36,307 nt of DNA, taken from a virus. Shown here piece after piece: positions 1 to 7,796 of the stretch; the stretch's first letter is position 1; every line of letters starts with the position of its first letter. Location of the stretch: positions 1 through 36,307 of IMG/VR virus record IMGVR_UViG_3300048836_001251; one strand, 5' to 3'. The notes under the pieces were generated by a model that was not told the origin of the DNA, searched no databases, and worked only from the letters and a program-made list of their open reading frames with translations. The translations under genes and the position numbers were made by a program.

Positions 1-981
1 TTAGGCCGATTTGTAGAATTGAAGGATGGATTCAGATGGAGCACCTGAACCTAGTTTATCGAGCGGGCTTTCTGTGCCGTGGAAGCCGACTGCGTGGGTG
101 TAGATCATGGTGGTCTCGACGCTGGCGTGACCAAGTTGGTCCTGGATGGTGCGGATGTCGGTGCCGCTGGTGAGGAGATTGGTAGCGTAGGAGTGCCGCC
201 AGATGTGAGGAGTAACGCGCTTGAGAATACCTGCATCTTCAGCTGCGGCTTTGAGTGGCTCGACCAGGCCTTTGGTTGTGGCGTGCCAACGCTCATCGCC
301 ACGCGTTACGCGCGACGGGAAGAGCCAATACCAGCAGATGCGTCTAAATTGCGCCCGGCCCAATTTGCGCATGAGTGATGGGTTATCGATGGGAAAGATG
401 AGTCCTGATTTGGAATCGCGTTCGAACTGGCGGCGGCACCGGCGGATCTGATCCTCTATCATCGGGTAGAAAGAGCGAGGAAGCCGGACCATGCGGTCTT
501 TGTCGCCCTTGCCGGATCGAACGGTTATCATGCCAGCGGCCAGGTCTACATCCTTGAGGCGCATGGTGAGGCACTCGGTAACCCGTAGTCCGCAGCCATA
601 CATGAGGACGGATTGAATGCGGTTGATGCGCTCCAAGCGACTGATGATCGCCATGCACTCGGGGTGAGTCAGGAAATCCGGAGCACGGCGACCGACGGTT
701 GGCATACCGATGTCCAGGGAGTTTGGCGGGACATCGACTTTGAGAACCTTCCGATGAAAAAACACCAAAGCGTTGAGGGCTTGCTTTCTGGTTTTCCAAC
801 AGACGCGGCGAGGCTCAATGGCCAATGAGTCTAGGTAGCCTTGCATGCCGTCCACCTCTTTCGATTTCATCTTGGAGAGGTAATCACGGATCCATCCGCG
901 ATATGACTCACGGGTCGTGGACTTGTGATTTTCCTTCAACTGCTCTTTATCGAGCACCTGGAGAGCATCTTTGAATTTCAT
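1..981 (-). CDS. Integron-type tyrosine recombinase (IntI-like)
   Basis: A 326-residue tyrosine recombinase, the normal size for phage and integron integrases. Residues about 5-80 form the SAM-like core-binding domain, and residues about 100-300 form the catalytic domain. The expected catalytic set is visible: R133 (GLRVTE), K158 (GKGDKDR), H259 and R262 (HIWRHSYA), H285 (LGHAS), and nucleophile Y294 (MIYTH). Between about 205 and 255 it carries an extra segment with WYWLF followed by an aromatic/basic stretch. This matches the insertion that distinguishes integron integrases (IntI1 has WPWFWVF there) from XerC/D. The C-terminal ESPLD also resembles IntI1 SPLD. It is the last gene of the leftward early operon. 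Its start is preceded by an AACCAGCC leader and no Shine-Dalgarno. It could excise or resolve the element, or act on CTAACA-type sites; its function here is unproven. Confidence 0.85.
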   Translation of the reverse strand: MKFKDALQVLDKEQLKENHKSTTRESYRGWIRDYLSKMKSKEVDGMQGYLDSLAIEPRRVCWKTRKQALNALVFFHRKVLKVDVPPNSLDIGMPTVGRRAPDFLTHPECMAIISRLERINRIQSVLMYGCGLRVTECLTMRLKDVDLAAGMITVRSGKGDKDRMVRLPRSFYPMIEDQIRRCRRQFERDSKSGLIFPIDNPSLMRKLGRAQFRRICWYWLFPSRVTRGDERWHATTKGLVEPLKAAAEDAGILKRVTPHIWRHSYATNLLTSGTDIRTIQDQLGHASVETTMIYTHAVGFHGTESPLDKLGSGAPSESILQFYKSA

Positions 982-1018
982 GGCGGCTGGTTTTCTATGG
1001 GAACTCAGGGTTGGTTAA

Positions 1019-1465
1019 TTAGCTGTTGTGCAGAGAATCTGCGGGCGCGAGGCACTCGATGCTGCATGCTGTCTCCGCTGGATCGCCAATTCGTTTCGCC
1101 GTTTTCACGACGGGCGGCAGTGCATTGTCAGACGTGGTTTTTCCCTTCGCGCCCGCAGAAGATTTTCTCAGGGGACACACGCGGCAGCGTGATCCCGACA
1201 CGTTGAGAATTGTTTCGCAGGTCAGCCCTTTCCATGACTTCTGCACGCAGACCGGAGGCGGATTCTTGAGCCGTTCTTCGCGGAGTCTGTTGTAGGCATC
1301 GATCCGGTATTGCCCATCTGCGGTGATCGGATCTTCGGTGACGGCATCGAATTTTCCGCAGTCGCACTTTGCCGCCTCGCCCTCACAGAAGAAGCACAAC
1401 AAGGGCGCCGCATGCAACGCCGAGGGCGTCGCATGTTGAATCGGAGCGTAAGGGGCGGCGTGCAT
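1019..1465 (-). CDS. Cys-rich early protein of unknown function
   Basis: A 148-residue protein whose Cys spacing suggests metal binding. One cluster near the N-terminus reads CFFCEGEAAKCDCG, and a second near residue 80-100 includes TCETI and CRVCPLRK. I chose the ATG at 1463-1465, five bases after the stop of the upstream gene; a longer in-frame reading would overlap that gene almost completely. The C-terminal third is low in motifs and may be disordered. It lies between another Cys-rich gene and the integrase in the leftward early operon. I do not recognise the family. A zinc-ribbon DNA- or protein-binding role is an inference from the cysteines only. Confidence 0.6.
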   Translation of the reverse strand: MHAAPYAPIQHATPSALHAAPLLCFFCEGEAAKCDCGKFDAVTEDPITADGQYRIDAYNRLREERLKNPPPVCVQKSWKGLTCETILNVSGSRCRVCPLRKSSAGAKGKTTSDNALPPVVKTAKRIGDPAETACSIECLAPADSLHNS

Positions 1466-1469
1466 GGGC

Positions 1470-1730
1470 TTAGACGTTGCCTTCCCAAAGTTGGCAGGCT
1501 GGGGATTTTGCTCGGATGTCTGTTCCTGGACCACTTGTCCAGGCATGCCGGATGAGGCCGCACTTGAGATATGTTTTTGCATATTGCACGCGGCAGAGGT
1601 GTTTACAGGTTTTACAGGTTTGATCCTTCGGTCCAGATCCGGGCCGCGCAGGGTATCCGCGTGGCGTTTCGTCACGCTTTGACTTGCGCTTGTATGCACC
1701 TAGCGGCTGGTTCCAGAGGTCGGTATCCAT
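1470..1730 (-). CDS. Small Cys-rich phage protein (zinc-ribbon-like)
   Basis: An 86-residue protein with CKTCKHLCRV, later KTYLKCGL, and a C-terminal TSGPGTDIRAKSPACQLWE. The CxxC...C plus GPGTDIR..PAC ending resembles small conserved phage proteins I have seen annotated as hypothetical or zinc-ribbon; four or more cysteines could hold one zinc. The start ATG at 1728-1730 follows ACCCAACCAGCC with no Shine-Dalgarno sequence, like its neighbours. A 19-nt gap separates it from the gene upstream. Its function is unknown. The conserved-looking C-terminus argues that it is a real gene rather than a chance reading frame. Confidence 0.7.
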   Translation of the reverse strand: MDTDLWNQPLGAYKRKSKRDETPRGYPARPGSGPKDQTCKTCKHLCRVQYAKTYLKCGLIRHAWTSGPGTDIRAKSPACQLWEGNV

Positions 1731-1749
1731 GGCTGGTTGGGTGAGAGGT

Positions 1750-2145
1750 TTAGATGAGTCGGAGTTTAGGGGATGAGTCGGATCCGTGGGTGCGGTTGTG
1801 AGACTCGTGGAAGGAGCGGCCGCAGTGGGCGCAGGTTTGGCCTGGGGCCACACTGGAGCGCTCGCAGATGCAGAGGATGGTGCCGCGCTTGGGCTTGGGT
1901 AGGGCGAGGGTCTTTGCGGGCCTGGGTTTGCGTGGCTCTTGGAAGTTCTGATTGAGCTTCATTTCCAGCTCTACCCTTGTGTCCCTTTCGTCGGGTTCGT
2001 AATACCAATCGCGGGAGGAATCTGCGTCGGTGTTTAATCTCACGCGTTGCAATTTTGACAGGACGCGGATGGCCTCCGTAGCTGCTGTGATGCTATCAAC
2101 CGCGTAGTGGTAAAGGCCGAATTCTATGATGTGTTTTTTTGCCAT
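1750..2145 (-). CDS. Hypothetical protein with C-terminal zinc-finger-like Cys motif
   Basis: A 131-residue protein. The N-terminal half (MAKKHIIEFGLYHYAVDS...) looks globular, the middle is Pro/Lys/Arg-rich and probably a linker, and the C-terminus has CICERSSVAPGQTCAHCGRSFH. That is two C-x-C / C-x2-C pairs plus His, typical of a small zinc ribbon. The start at 2143-2145 is preceded by CACACCCAACCAGCC. The upstream gene (ASCH protein) ends 20 bases before, its TAA lying inside TGTTAG. Three consecutive small Cys-rich genes in this early tail suggest nucleic-acid-binding accessory functions, but none is recognised with certainty. Confidence 0.65.
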   Translation of the reverse strand: MAKKHIIEFGLYHYAVDSITAATEAIRVLSKLQRVRLNTDADSSRDWYYEPDERDTRVELEMKLNQNFQEPRKPRPAKTLALPKPKRGTILCICERSSVAPGQTCAHCGRSFHESHNRTHGSDSSPKLRLI

Positions 2146-2165
2146 GGCTGGTTGGGTGTGAGTTG

Positions 2166-2813
2166 TTAGGATTGTCGCTCTGCTCTGCGGATGGCTTGCA
2201 GCCACTGTTGGCGGGTGAAGCCGAGTTGACGGACCTTTGTGAAAAGATCCTCGCGGACCATGAGGGCATTGCGATTGCAGGCGGATGACTCGGCGGCGTG
2301 TGATGGCATTATGTAGCCGTTGACAATGGGGCCGGTGCAGATGGCGCGGTCGTATTCTTCTGTGCGCTTGATGTATTGCTCTGCAAGTTCGCGCAGACGC
2401 TTTTCCCCTTCCGATTCTTCGTAGGGCACGCACATATACTCTTGATGGAAATGTGGTTCGAAGTGGAAAAATCCGAGCTTCCCTTTGCAGGGTTTGAATG
2501 GGAGGGGCACGGGGTTTGCGAGGGTGTAGCCGAAGGGGCCGAAGAACCACGGGGATTCGTGTGCCTGGACGCAATCGGTGATCTCGACGGTGCCGATGAT
2601 TCCGCCGCGTTGGAGGTCATCGAATGCGGGTAGGGTTAGGCCGGCCTCTGCGGCCATGATGTCGCCAATGGTATATTCATCATGCGTCATGCCGAGGGAG
2701 GCGTGGACGTAGATGCGGCCGCGCAGGTTGGTGCTGCGGTTGCGGTTCTCGATGTCCTTGCCGCCGTGGATGATGAGCCATGCCCAGGGCTGGCGGATGG
2801 AGAGCGCTTTCAT
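2166..2813 (-). CDS. ASCH-domain protein
   Basis: A 215-residue protein whose N-terminus has the ASCH/PUA-like signature: MKALSIRQPWAWLI, then GGKDIENRN, RGRIYVHAS, later RGGIIGTVEITDCV and a PWFFGPFGY segment. ASCH folds bind RNA or modified nucleobases; phage versions with the QPWA..I..G.K..E.R pattern are common and uncharacterised. Residues about 130-215 add a helical charged extension (EKRLRELAEQYIKRTEEYDRAICT) not needed for the fold. Its ATG overlaps the stop of the upstream 53-residue gene (ATGA), so the two are probably translationally coupled. Placement among early accessory genes suggests a role in nucleic-acid modification or host takeover, which is inference. Confidence 0.75.
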   Translation of the reverse strand: MKALSIRQPWAWLIIHGGKDIENRNRSTNLRGRIYVHASLGMTHDEYTIGDIMAAEAGLTLPAFDDLQRGGIIGTVEITDCVQAHESPWFFGPFGYTLANPVPLPFKPCKGKLGFFHFEPHFHQEYMCVPYEESEGEKRLRELAEQYIKRTEEYDRAICTGPIVNGYIMPSHAAESSACNRNALMVREDLFTKVRQLGFTRQQWLQAIRRAERQS

Positions 2814-2971
2814 CGGCCTTGGAGGGTTTGCGCCTGGTGCCAGTCGGCAAGGGCGTTGATTTTGGTAATGTAGGAGGCGAGGAGGTTGTTGACGGGGGGG
2901 CACCATTGGGAGAGGACTTCGATGCAGGTGCCGATCCGGTAGAGTGTGAGGGCGGCGGAGGAGTGGTTCAT
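2810..2971 (-). CDS. Small hypothetical protein (53 aa) coupled to ASCH gene
   Basis: A short open frame read directly from the sequence (MNHSSAALTLYRIGTC...ending TLQGR). Its TGA overlaps the ATG of the ASCH gene by ATGA. It begins after a leader with two tandem CCAACCAGCC units and a CACACCG spacer, the same leader type as other early genes. That leader and the overlap are the main reasons to believe it is real. It is predicted helical with one or two cysteines. No family is recognised. Confidence 0.55.
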   Translation of the reverse strand: MNHSSAALTLYRIGTCIEVLSQWCPPVNNLLASYITKINALADWHQAQTLQGR

Positions 2972-3001
2972 CGGTGTGGCTGGTTGGCTGGTTGGGTGTT
3001 G

Positions 3002-3508
3002 TTAGAGCGATGCCTGGTCGATGGGCTTGGCATCGTCCCAGGCGATGATGGTCTTTGATTTGGGAATGCCGTCCTTATTGCGCTGGGTGGTGGCACTGAT
3101 GAGCTTGGCGAAGGTGTCGGGATCGAGTTGCTGGCGGGCGAGCTTGCGGAAGGCGAGGCCATCTTTGGGGACGCGGGTGAAGGTGCGGATGTCTTTGAAG
3201 AAGAGCGGGAGTTTGTCGGCGTGATCTTCCCCGAGGGCGGCTTTGACGGCTTTGTGCATGAGGGAGTCCGGGGCGAAGGAACCGGCGATGAGATCGGACT
3301 CGAAGCGGACGGGAACGATTTTGGATGTGCCTTTGGCGAGGTATTGTTTGCCTTCGCGGTCTTTGTCCTGGAGGGGGACTTGATCACCGGCGAGACCAGC
3401 TTGTTCGAGCCGCTCTTCGATGGCATCGAGTTCGGTAGTGAGGCGTTTGATCTCGGCACGGATTTCGAGGCCGCGTGCGATGTCTGCGGCGATTTGTTGG
3501 GGAGTCAT
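3002..3508 (-). CDS. Early protein of unknown function, Gam-sized
   Basis: A 168-residue protein. Residues about 1-40 are a charged helix likely to form a coiled coil (IRAEIKRLTTELDAIEERLEQA). The rest is a mixed domain with FFKDIRTFTRVPKDGLAFRKLA and a C-terminal DDAKPIDQASL. The start at 3506-3508 was chosen because longer in-frame readings run through the palindromic gap and the upstream gene. Mu has its host-nuclease inhibitor Gam downstream of B with similar length and a helical N-terminus, but I see no clear Gam motif. An equivalent position is the only argument for that. Its TAA stop is embedded in TGTTAG. Confidence 0.65.
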   Translation of the reverse strand: MTPQQIAADIARGLEIRAEIKRLTTELDAIEERLEQAGLAGDQVPLQDKDREGKQYLAKGTSKIVPVRFESDLIAGSFAPDSLMHKAVKAALGEDHADKLPLFFKDIRTFTRVPKDGLAFRKLARQQLDPDTFAKLISATTQRNKDGIPKSKTIIAWDDAKPIDQASL

Positions 3509-3543
3509 GGGAGAGAGATTGTGGATTGTGGATGGAAGAGGCT

Positions 3544-3560
3544 GCGGGCAGGATGCCCGC
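3544..3560. repeat. REP-like short palindrome
   Basis: A perfect 6-bp inverted repeat, GCGGGC..GCCCGC, with a 5-base loop AGGAT, in the 61-base gap between two early genes. I recall similar GCGGGCATCCTGCCCGC palindromes as abundant in Verrucomicrobiota genomes; this could not be checked here. It may be a host-derived repetitive element captured by the phage, or a weak terminator without a T-tract. Confidence 0.5.
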
Positions 3561-3569
3561 GCCACGGGG

Positions 3570-3842
3570 TTAGATTCCGATGCGGCCTTTGAGGATGCCG
3601 ATGCGGCGGTCGATGTCGGCGAGTTGGCGGCGTTCGAGGCGTTCGAGGCGGACTCCTGTGGCAGTGTGTTTTTTGCGGGCTGCGACGACGCTGCGTTCGA
3701 GGGTTTTGAGGGCCTTCTCGGAGCGCTTGAACTCGGCAGTGATATCACGGCTGACCTTGGTGCGGGCGGCGAGGTGTTGTTTGAGTTCGGCCTTCCAGAC
3801 ATTCTTCTGGGCGGCTTCGGGTGATATGGTTTTGGTTTTCAT
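3570..3842 (-). CDS. Small coiled-coil early protein
   Basis: A 90-residue, highly basic and helical protein (many Lys/Arg/Glu, no Gly or Pro in the middle) with heptad-like leucine/alanine spacing from about residue 35 to 80 (SEKALKTLERSVVAARKK, then LERLERRQLADIDRRI). Such proteins oligomerise or bind nucleic acid, but no family is recognised. The ATG at 3840-3842 follows CACATCAAC and lacks a Shine-Dalgarno. The stop is within ATCTAACC. It lies downstream of the transposition genes in the early operon. Confidence 0.6.
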   Translation of the reverse strand: MKTKTISPEAAQKNVWKAELKQHLAARTKVSRDITAEFKRSEKALKTLERSVVAARKKHTATGVRLERLERRQLADIDRRIGILKGRIGI

Positions 3843-3881
3843 GTTGATGTGGATTTGATATTTGAGATTTCAGAGGGGGAG

Positions 3882-4115
3882 TTATTCGCCGCCGCGCACA
3901 TCCTCACGGAGGATGGCGAGCTGGTATGAGGTGGTGCCGGTGCGGATGAGACAGGCGCGGTCCGGGCAGCGGTGCTGGCAGACGCTTGCCAGGATGCGGT
4001 GCTCCATGGCCTCGCAAATGTCTGTGGTGATGGAGGCGAATCCTGCGTCGTGCGCTTGCTGCGGGGAGAGGACGCGGAGGCCGTGGATGGGCTGTGGTGT
4101 GGTGGTGTTTGGCAT
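3882..4115 (-). CDS. Small hypothetical early protein (77 aa)
   Basis: A 77-residue protein starting MPNTTTPQPIHGLRVLS with three cysteines in ASVCQHRCPDRACLI, a possible metal or disulfide cluster. It begins 14 bases after the stop of the MuB-like gene and is preceded by AATCAGCCACACCACC, the early leader type. Its short length limits interpretation. I rate it real mainly on gene packing and leader. Confidence 0.5.
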   Translation of the reverse strand: MPNTTTPQPIHGLRVLSPQQAHDAGFASITTDICEAMEHRILASVCQHRCPDRACLIRTGTTSYQLAILREDVRGGE

Positions 4116-4129
4116 GGTGGTGTGGCTGA

Positions 4130-5329
4130 TTAGTTTTTTGAGTCCCAATCGTCGGCTGGGGCGGCGGCGTTGGACGCGATGGTGAGATGCGCGGTGGTGA
4201 AGTGTTTCCAGTTGAGCTTCTGGCGCTCTTTGGCTGCGATCTTGCGGGCGTATCGTATCCGCTCCGTGATGGCTTTGAGGCCTTCGTCCTTGGCGAGCTG
4301 GCGGAGGATTTCCCAGGGCTTTTCGGTGATGGTGCCGGTGCCTGCCTTGAACTCGAAGATGAGTTTCTTATCGGGCCAATCGAGGCCGTGATGGTCCAGG
4401 ATGATCTTGGCATCCTTTACCAGGACGATGTCCCCGAGCTGGACGCGGTGAACTCCCCGGCGGAAGAGTTGTTCGAGCGCGGCCTTGCGCTCTTGCTCGA
4501 TGCGGGCGCGGAAGACGTTTGTGGTGCAGATGACCATGCCGCACTTGGCGTGATCATAGATGGAGCGGAGGACTTCGAGGCAGGCGAAGAAGGATTCCTT
4601 ACGGTAGGTGTAAATGAGCTGGTGGACTTCATCCAAGATGAGGACTTGGTTTTTTGTTAGAGCGTGTTTGATGCGCTCGATGAGATCGGCGACGTTGCCA
4701 CCAGGGGAGACGCCGACGGCAGCAGCGATGGTGCGGACCATGCCGCCGAGGCCGGATGAGGCGGGGATGCGGACCATGGGTGTGGAGCCGTGGTTGTTGG
4801 CCACGGCGTAGTGTTCCAGCGCCCAGGTCTTGCCGAGGTGGGACGCGCCGTAGATGAAGACGGGGGTGTGTGACTCGCGGGCGAGATCGCAGCCGGTCCA
4901 GATGCGGTTGACGGTGGGTGTGACCACGAAGTCGATGTCGCCGAGCTGGGCGGCAGCGAGTTGATCGCGGCGGAAGCGGCGGATGGCATCGGCGAGTTTG
5001 TCGGGGATGTCGTAGAGGTCGCCGGTGCGGGGATCCCGGTATGCGCCGGTGATGATCTTATCGATGGTCTTGCGGTCGTAGCCGACCTGGGCGGCGAAGT
5101 CGTCGAGGAAGATGGAGCGGTCGATGCACCACATGAAGGCCCAGTGAACGAGTTCCTTTTTCTCGGGTGTGCAGTGGCGAAGGTGCTTGTGCAGGTTATC
5201 TGCCGAGACGCGCCAGGACGCGCGGGCGTTTCCTCCCTGCTGGATCTTGGCGGCTTCGACAAGGGCGATGCGGTCTGTGGTGGTGAGCGCGGTAGGGGCT
5301 TCTTGGTGTGGTGTGGCGGTTGTGTTCAT
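4130..5329 (-). CDS. AAA+ ATPase, transposition target-DNA activator (MuB/TniB-like)
   Basis: A 399-residue AAA+ ATPase. Walker A is at 161-168 (GASHLGKT) and Walker B at 229-234 (VLILDE, followed by VHQL). A sensor-1-like ICTTN is near 267-271, and an arginine-rich helix lies at 280-292. Residues about 40-110 form an N-terminal helical region with a probable HTH (FAAQVGYDRKTIDKIITGAYRDP), as in MuB, whose N-terminal domain binds DNA. Known: MuB coats target DNA, recruits MuA and gives target immunity. It is 27 bases downstream of the transposase in the same operon, the A-B order of Mu. It is longer than MuB (312 aa) because of N- and C-terminal extensions. Confidence 0.85.
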   Translation of the reverse strand: MNTTATPHQEAPTALTTTDRIALVEAAKIQQGGNARASWRVSADNLHKHLRHCTPEKKELVHWAFMWCIDRSIFLDDFAAQVGYDRKTIDKIITGAYRDPRTGDLYDIPDKLADAIRRFRRDQLAAAQLGDIDFVVTPTVNRIWTGCDLARESHTPVFIYGASHLGKTWALEHYAVANNHGSTPMVRIPASSGLGGMVRTIAAAVGVSPGGNVADLIERIKHALTKNQVLILDEVHQLIYTYRKESFFACLEVLRSIYDHAKCGMVICTTNVFRARIEQERKAALEQLFRRGVHRVQLGDIVLVKDAKIILDHHGLDWPDKKLIFEFKAGTGTITEKPWEILRQLAKDEGLKAITERIRYARKIAAKERQKLNWKHFTTAHLTIASNAAAPADDWDSKN

Positions 5330-5356
5330 GTTTGGGTGTGGCTGATTGGTTTTTTG

Positions 5357-7390
5357 TTAGAGGAGATCTGCGGGGTCGAAGGCGATGGCGGGATCCGGGG
5401 CGTTGTAGGCGAGATCCGAGTCGTCGGCATCGAGCATGGAGGAGGGATCGAGGTTGGCGGCGGCGAGGGCGGTGTCGCGGGCGGAGGGTTGGTTTGCCTG
5501 GCGAAGGATGCGGGTGTTTGCCTTGATGTGAGGGATGCGGCTGAGGCCGTGGCGTGCGGCGGTCTCGGCAACGGAGTCCTTGAAGTCGCGCTCGGCTTCG
5601 CCGTGCATGCGGTGGATGGCATCCACGTCTCCGCGTGTGACGGCCTGGTGGCGCTTGGCGATGCCGAGGAAGCGATGGGTGCGGGCATCGGAGAGATAGA
5701 TGTGATCAGGCTTCCAGGGATTGAGGTGGGCGAGGACTTCGGTGCCGTTGTCCAGGCGGCGGAGGAATCCGTGCTCGTCCTGGTAGGTGGATTTGTAGCG
5801 GAGCTTGCCGAGGCCGGGGATGGTGAAGCCGAAGAGTCCGCCGACGACTTGCTTGATGTGGCCATGCTCGGGGCCTAACAGATCGGGGATAGATTCGAGG
5901 GGAGGCTTGATGAGGCGGGGTGTGTTTGCGAGGAGTGACTCTGCGGGGGAGAGTTTGCGGCGGCGAAGGATGGAGGGATCACAGCGCAGGGCGATGCCGA
6001 GGCCGATGCGGTCGGCCTCAGATGCGTTCTCCAGGGTCTGATGGAGTGGGAGCCATTGGTCGATGAGTTTGGATGGGCGGAACTCTTCGATGACGAGGCC
6101 GCATTCTTCCCATCCTTCCATCTGGTGATCTGTGCGGCAGTTGAGGAGATCGTAGGTGTCCTGAACGGCGAAGACGGCTTCCTGGAGGTCGAGGAATCCG
6201 AGAGAGAGTTTATCGCGCAGGGCTGGGACGACGGAGGCGATGGCGAGGAGGAGTTCGTTTTCATCCTCGCGTCCTTTTAGGGATGCGGGTGCGTCATCGC
6301 GGTTCATGCCAACCTGGCCAGGAAGGTGACCTAGGGCGTTCTGGATGAGTTTACCGATGCCTTCCTTGAGTGCCTTGGCGTTTGGATTGCCTTTGGCTCG
6401 CTCTTTCCACGAGCCGGGAAAGGCCGGGGCACCGGACATGCCGGAGCGGGATACGGTGAGGCGACCGCCGAACCACATGAGGAGTTTTTCCTCCATGGTG
6501 CGGGAGATGGCGGCGGTGCCGTTTTCGACGTTGAAGACGGTGCCATCGGGGTGGACTCCGTAGTCTAACAACCAGTTGACGAGGTAGAGGTGAAAGTCGC
6601 GACCGTTGAGCTGCTTCATTTTGCCGGTATCCATGTCGGGGAGGCGGGGCTTGAGGCCGGGCTTGAAGATGTAGGTGGAGAAGTTGTCGATGGCACCAAA
6701 CTCCAACAGGCGGTAGGCTTTCTGGTAGCCTGGAACATTTACGAGGAAGCTGTGCCACATGTCGTCGAACTGGATCTCGGCGAATGGGTAGGTGCCGACG
6801 CGGGTGGTGATGACTCCGGGGAGGAGTTTCTTGGCGGCGGTGCGGCCTTTGCGTGCGGCGGCGAGTTCGACCTCGTTGGGCATGTGCTGGAGGAGGTTGG
6901 AGTAGGTCCAGCCGCGCGGGACGCGTGATCCTGCGGCGGGAGGCGGGCAGCGGTCGTAGCCTGGGATGGCTATTGTGAGATCACCATTGCGCCAGAGTTG
7001 CCAGTCTCGGATGAGGCGTGCGTAGGCGGGCTTGGCGGCGCGGTCGTTTGACTCGACGCGGGTTTTCCATTCGGTGACAAAGGGAGCGGGGAGACCGATG
7101 GTTTTGGATGAGTCCCGTTTCCAGAACTCGGGGGTGCGGCGGCGGTCGAGAAGGGTGCGCCAGTCGCCGGACTGGGAGTAGCGCTGCCAGGGCTGATAGA
7201 TGGAGTTGAAGTGGAGTCCGGCGGCGGCGGCGATATCCTTGCATGCCTGGACTTTGCCTTTGGAGGAGGAGACGGCCCGCATGACGGAGAGGAGCCAGCG
7301 CACGCGGTCTCGGCTTTTTGCCGGGAGGCGGGCGAAGTCTGCGGCTTCGTCCTGTGGGATCTCGAAGGCGAGTGAGAGGGATGCTTTCAT
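5357..7390 (-). CDS. DDE transposase (MuA-like)
   Basis: A 677-residue transposase, close to MuA (663 aa). Residues about 15-90 look like DNA-binding helices. Residues about 200-355 are the RNase H-like (rve) core: D209/D210 in EIQFDDMW, the second acidic position in FNVENGTAAI (E289), and E343 in KALKEGIGKL. The usual motif at the second position is D-N-G, and here it reads E-N-G. Residues about 515-590 form the beta-barrel domain typical of Mu transposases (LRYKSTYQDEHGF.. TEVLAHLNPWKPDHIYLSD). The C-terminal tail is Asp/Ala-rich and may contact MuB or ClpX, as in MuA. Known role: end pairing, nicking and strand transfer. The start at 7388-7390 gives a normal length. Confidence 0.88.
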   Translation of the reverse strand: MKASLSLAFEIPQDEAADFARLPAKSRDRVRWLLSVMRAVSSSKGKVQACKDIAAAAGLHFNSIYQPWQRYSQSGDWRTLLDRRRTPEFWKRDSSKTIGLPAPFVTEWKTRVESNDRAAKPAYARLIRDWQLWRNGDLTIAIPGYDRCPPPAAGSRVPRGWTYSNLLQHMPNEVELAAARKGRTAAKKLLPGVITTRVGTYPFAEIQFDDMWHSFLVNVPGYQKAYRLLEFGAIDNFSTYIFKPGLKPRLPDMDTGKMKQLNGRDFHLYLVNWLLDYGVHPDGTVFNVENGTAAISRTMEEKLLMWFGGRLTVSRSGMSGAPAFPGSWKERAKGNPNAKALKEGIGKLIQNALGHLPGQVGMNRDDAPASLKGREDENELLLAIASVVPALRDKLSLGFLDLQEAVFAVQDTYDLLNCRTDHQMEGWEECGLVIEEFRPSKLIDQWLPLHQTLENASEADRIGLGIALRCDPSILRRRKLSPAESLLANTPRLIKPPLESIPDLLGPEHGHIKQVVGGLFGFTIPGLGKLRYKSTYQDEHGFLRRLDNGTEVLAHLNPWKPDHIYLSDARTHRFLGIAKRHQAVTRGDVDAIHRMHGEAERDFKDSVAETAARHGLSRIPHIKANTRILRQANQPSARDTALAAANLDPSSMLDADDSDLAYNAPDPAIAFDPADLL

Positions 7391-7404
7391 GATGCGCCGG
7401 CCCG

Positions 7405-7572
7405 TTATGATTTGTGGGAGTAGAAGAGGTTGGCGGCTCTCCAGGATTCGTTCTGTTTTCGGCGCAGGCGGGGACGCATGGCAAGGAACGTGCCGAGTGT
7501 GCCGAGTGCGGCACCGATGAAGGCGGCGGCGATGATGTAGATCTCAGGGTGGCTCAGGGAGTGCGTGATCAT
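7405..7572 (-). CDS. Small single-pass membrane protein (55 aa)
   Basis: A 55-residue protein with one strong hydrophobic helix (IYIIAAAFIGAALGTLGTFLA, residues about 10-30) followed by a basic tail RPRLRRKQ, which by the positive-inside rule places the C-terminus in the cytoplasm. The start codon overlaps the upstream stop (ATGA at 7569-7572). The gene ends 14 bases before the transposase start. It resembles the 67-residue TM protein at 8632-8835 in architecture. No function is recognised; small early TM proteins of phages sometimes modulate superinfection. Confidence 0.6.
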   Translation of the reverse strand: MITHSLSHPEIYIIAAAFIGAALGTLGTFLAMRPRLRRKQNESWRAANLFYSHKS

Positions 7573-7796
7573 GATGTGGGCGGGGTGTGGCTGGTTGCGG
7601 TTTGGGTGAGGCCCCAGGACTCGCGGGCGAGCTCGAAGGGGATGGACTGGAGATAGAGGTGGTAGGCGCGCAGGAAGTCCTCCCAGGACAGGGGGCCGAA
7701 CGTTGCGGGCAGGCATTTGGCGAGCCCCTCTGCGTGAAGAAGCCCTTTGTGCCAGGCGCGCAAGAGAAGGGTGACTTTTGGAGGGTTGAGGATCAT
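7569..7796 (-). CDS. Small hypothetical early protein (75 aa)
   Basis: A 75-residue protein, MILNPPKVTLLLRAWHK..., with WEDFLRAYHLYLQSIPFELARE, likely all-helical. Start and stop both overlap neighbours by four bases (ATGA on each side), which strongly supports translation as part of the operon. The C-terminal codons contain the GCAACCAGCCACAC motif that serves as leader for the next gene. The family is unknown. Confidence 0.6.
   Translation of the reverse strand: MILNPPKVTLLLRAWHKGLLHAEGLAKCLPATFGPLSWEDFLRAYHLYLQSIPFELARESWGLTQTATSHTPPTS

Noticed and set aside
4961-5878. A 305-codon plus-strand frame opposite the transposase and ATPase genes
   Set aside because: It is antisense to two clearly identified proteins, Gly/Val/Asp-rich without motifs, and an artefact of codon bias.
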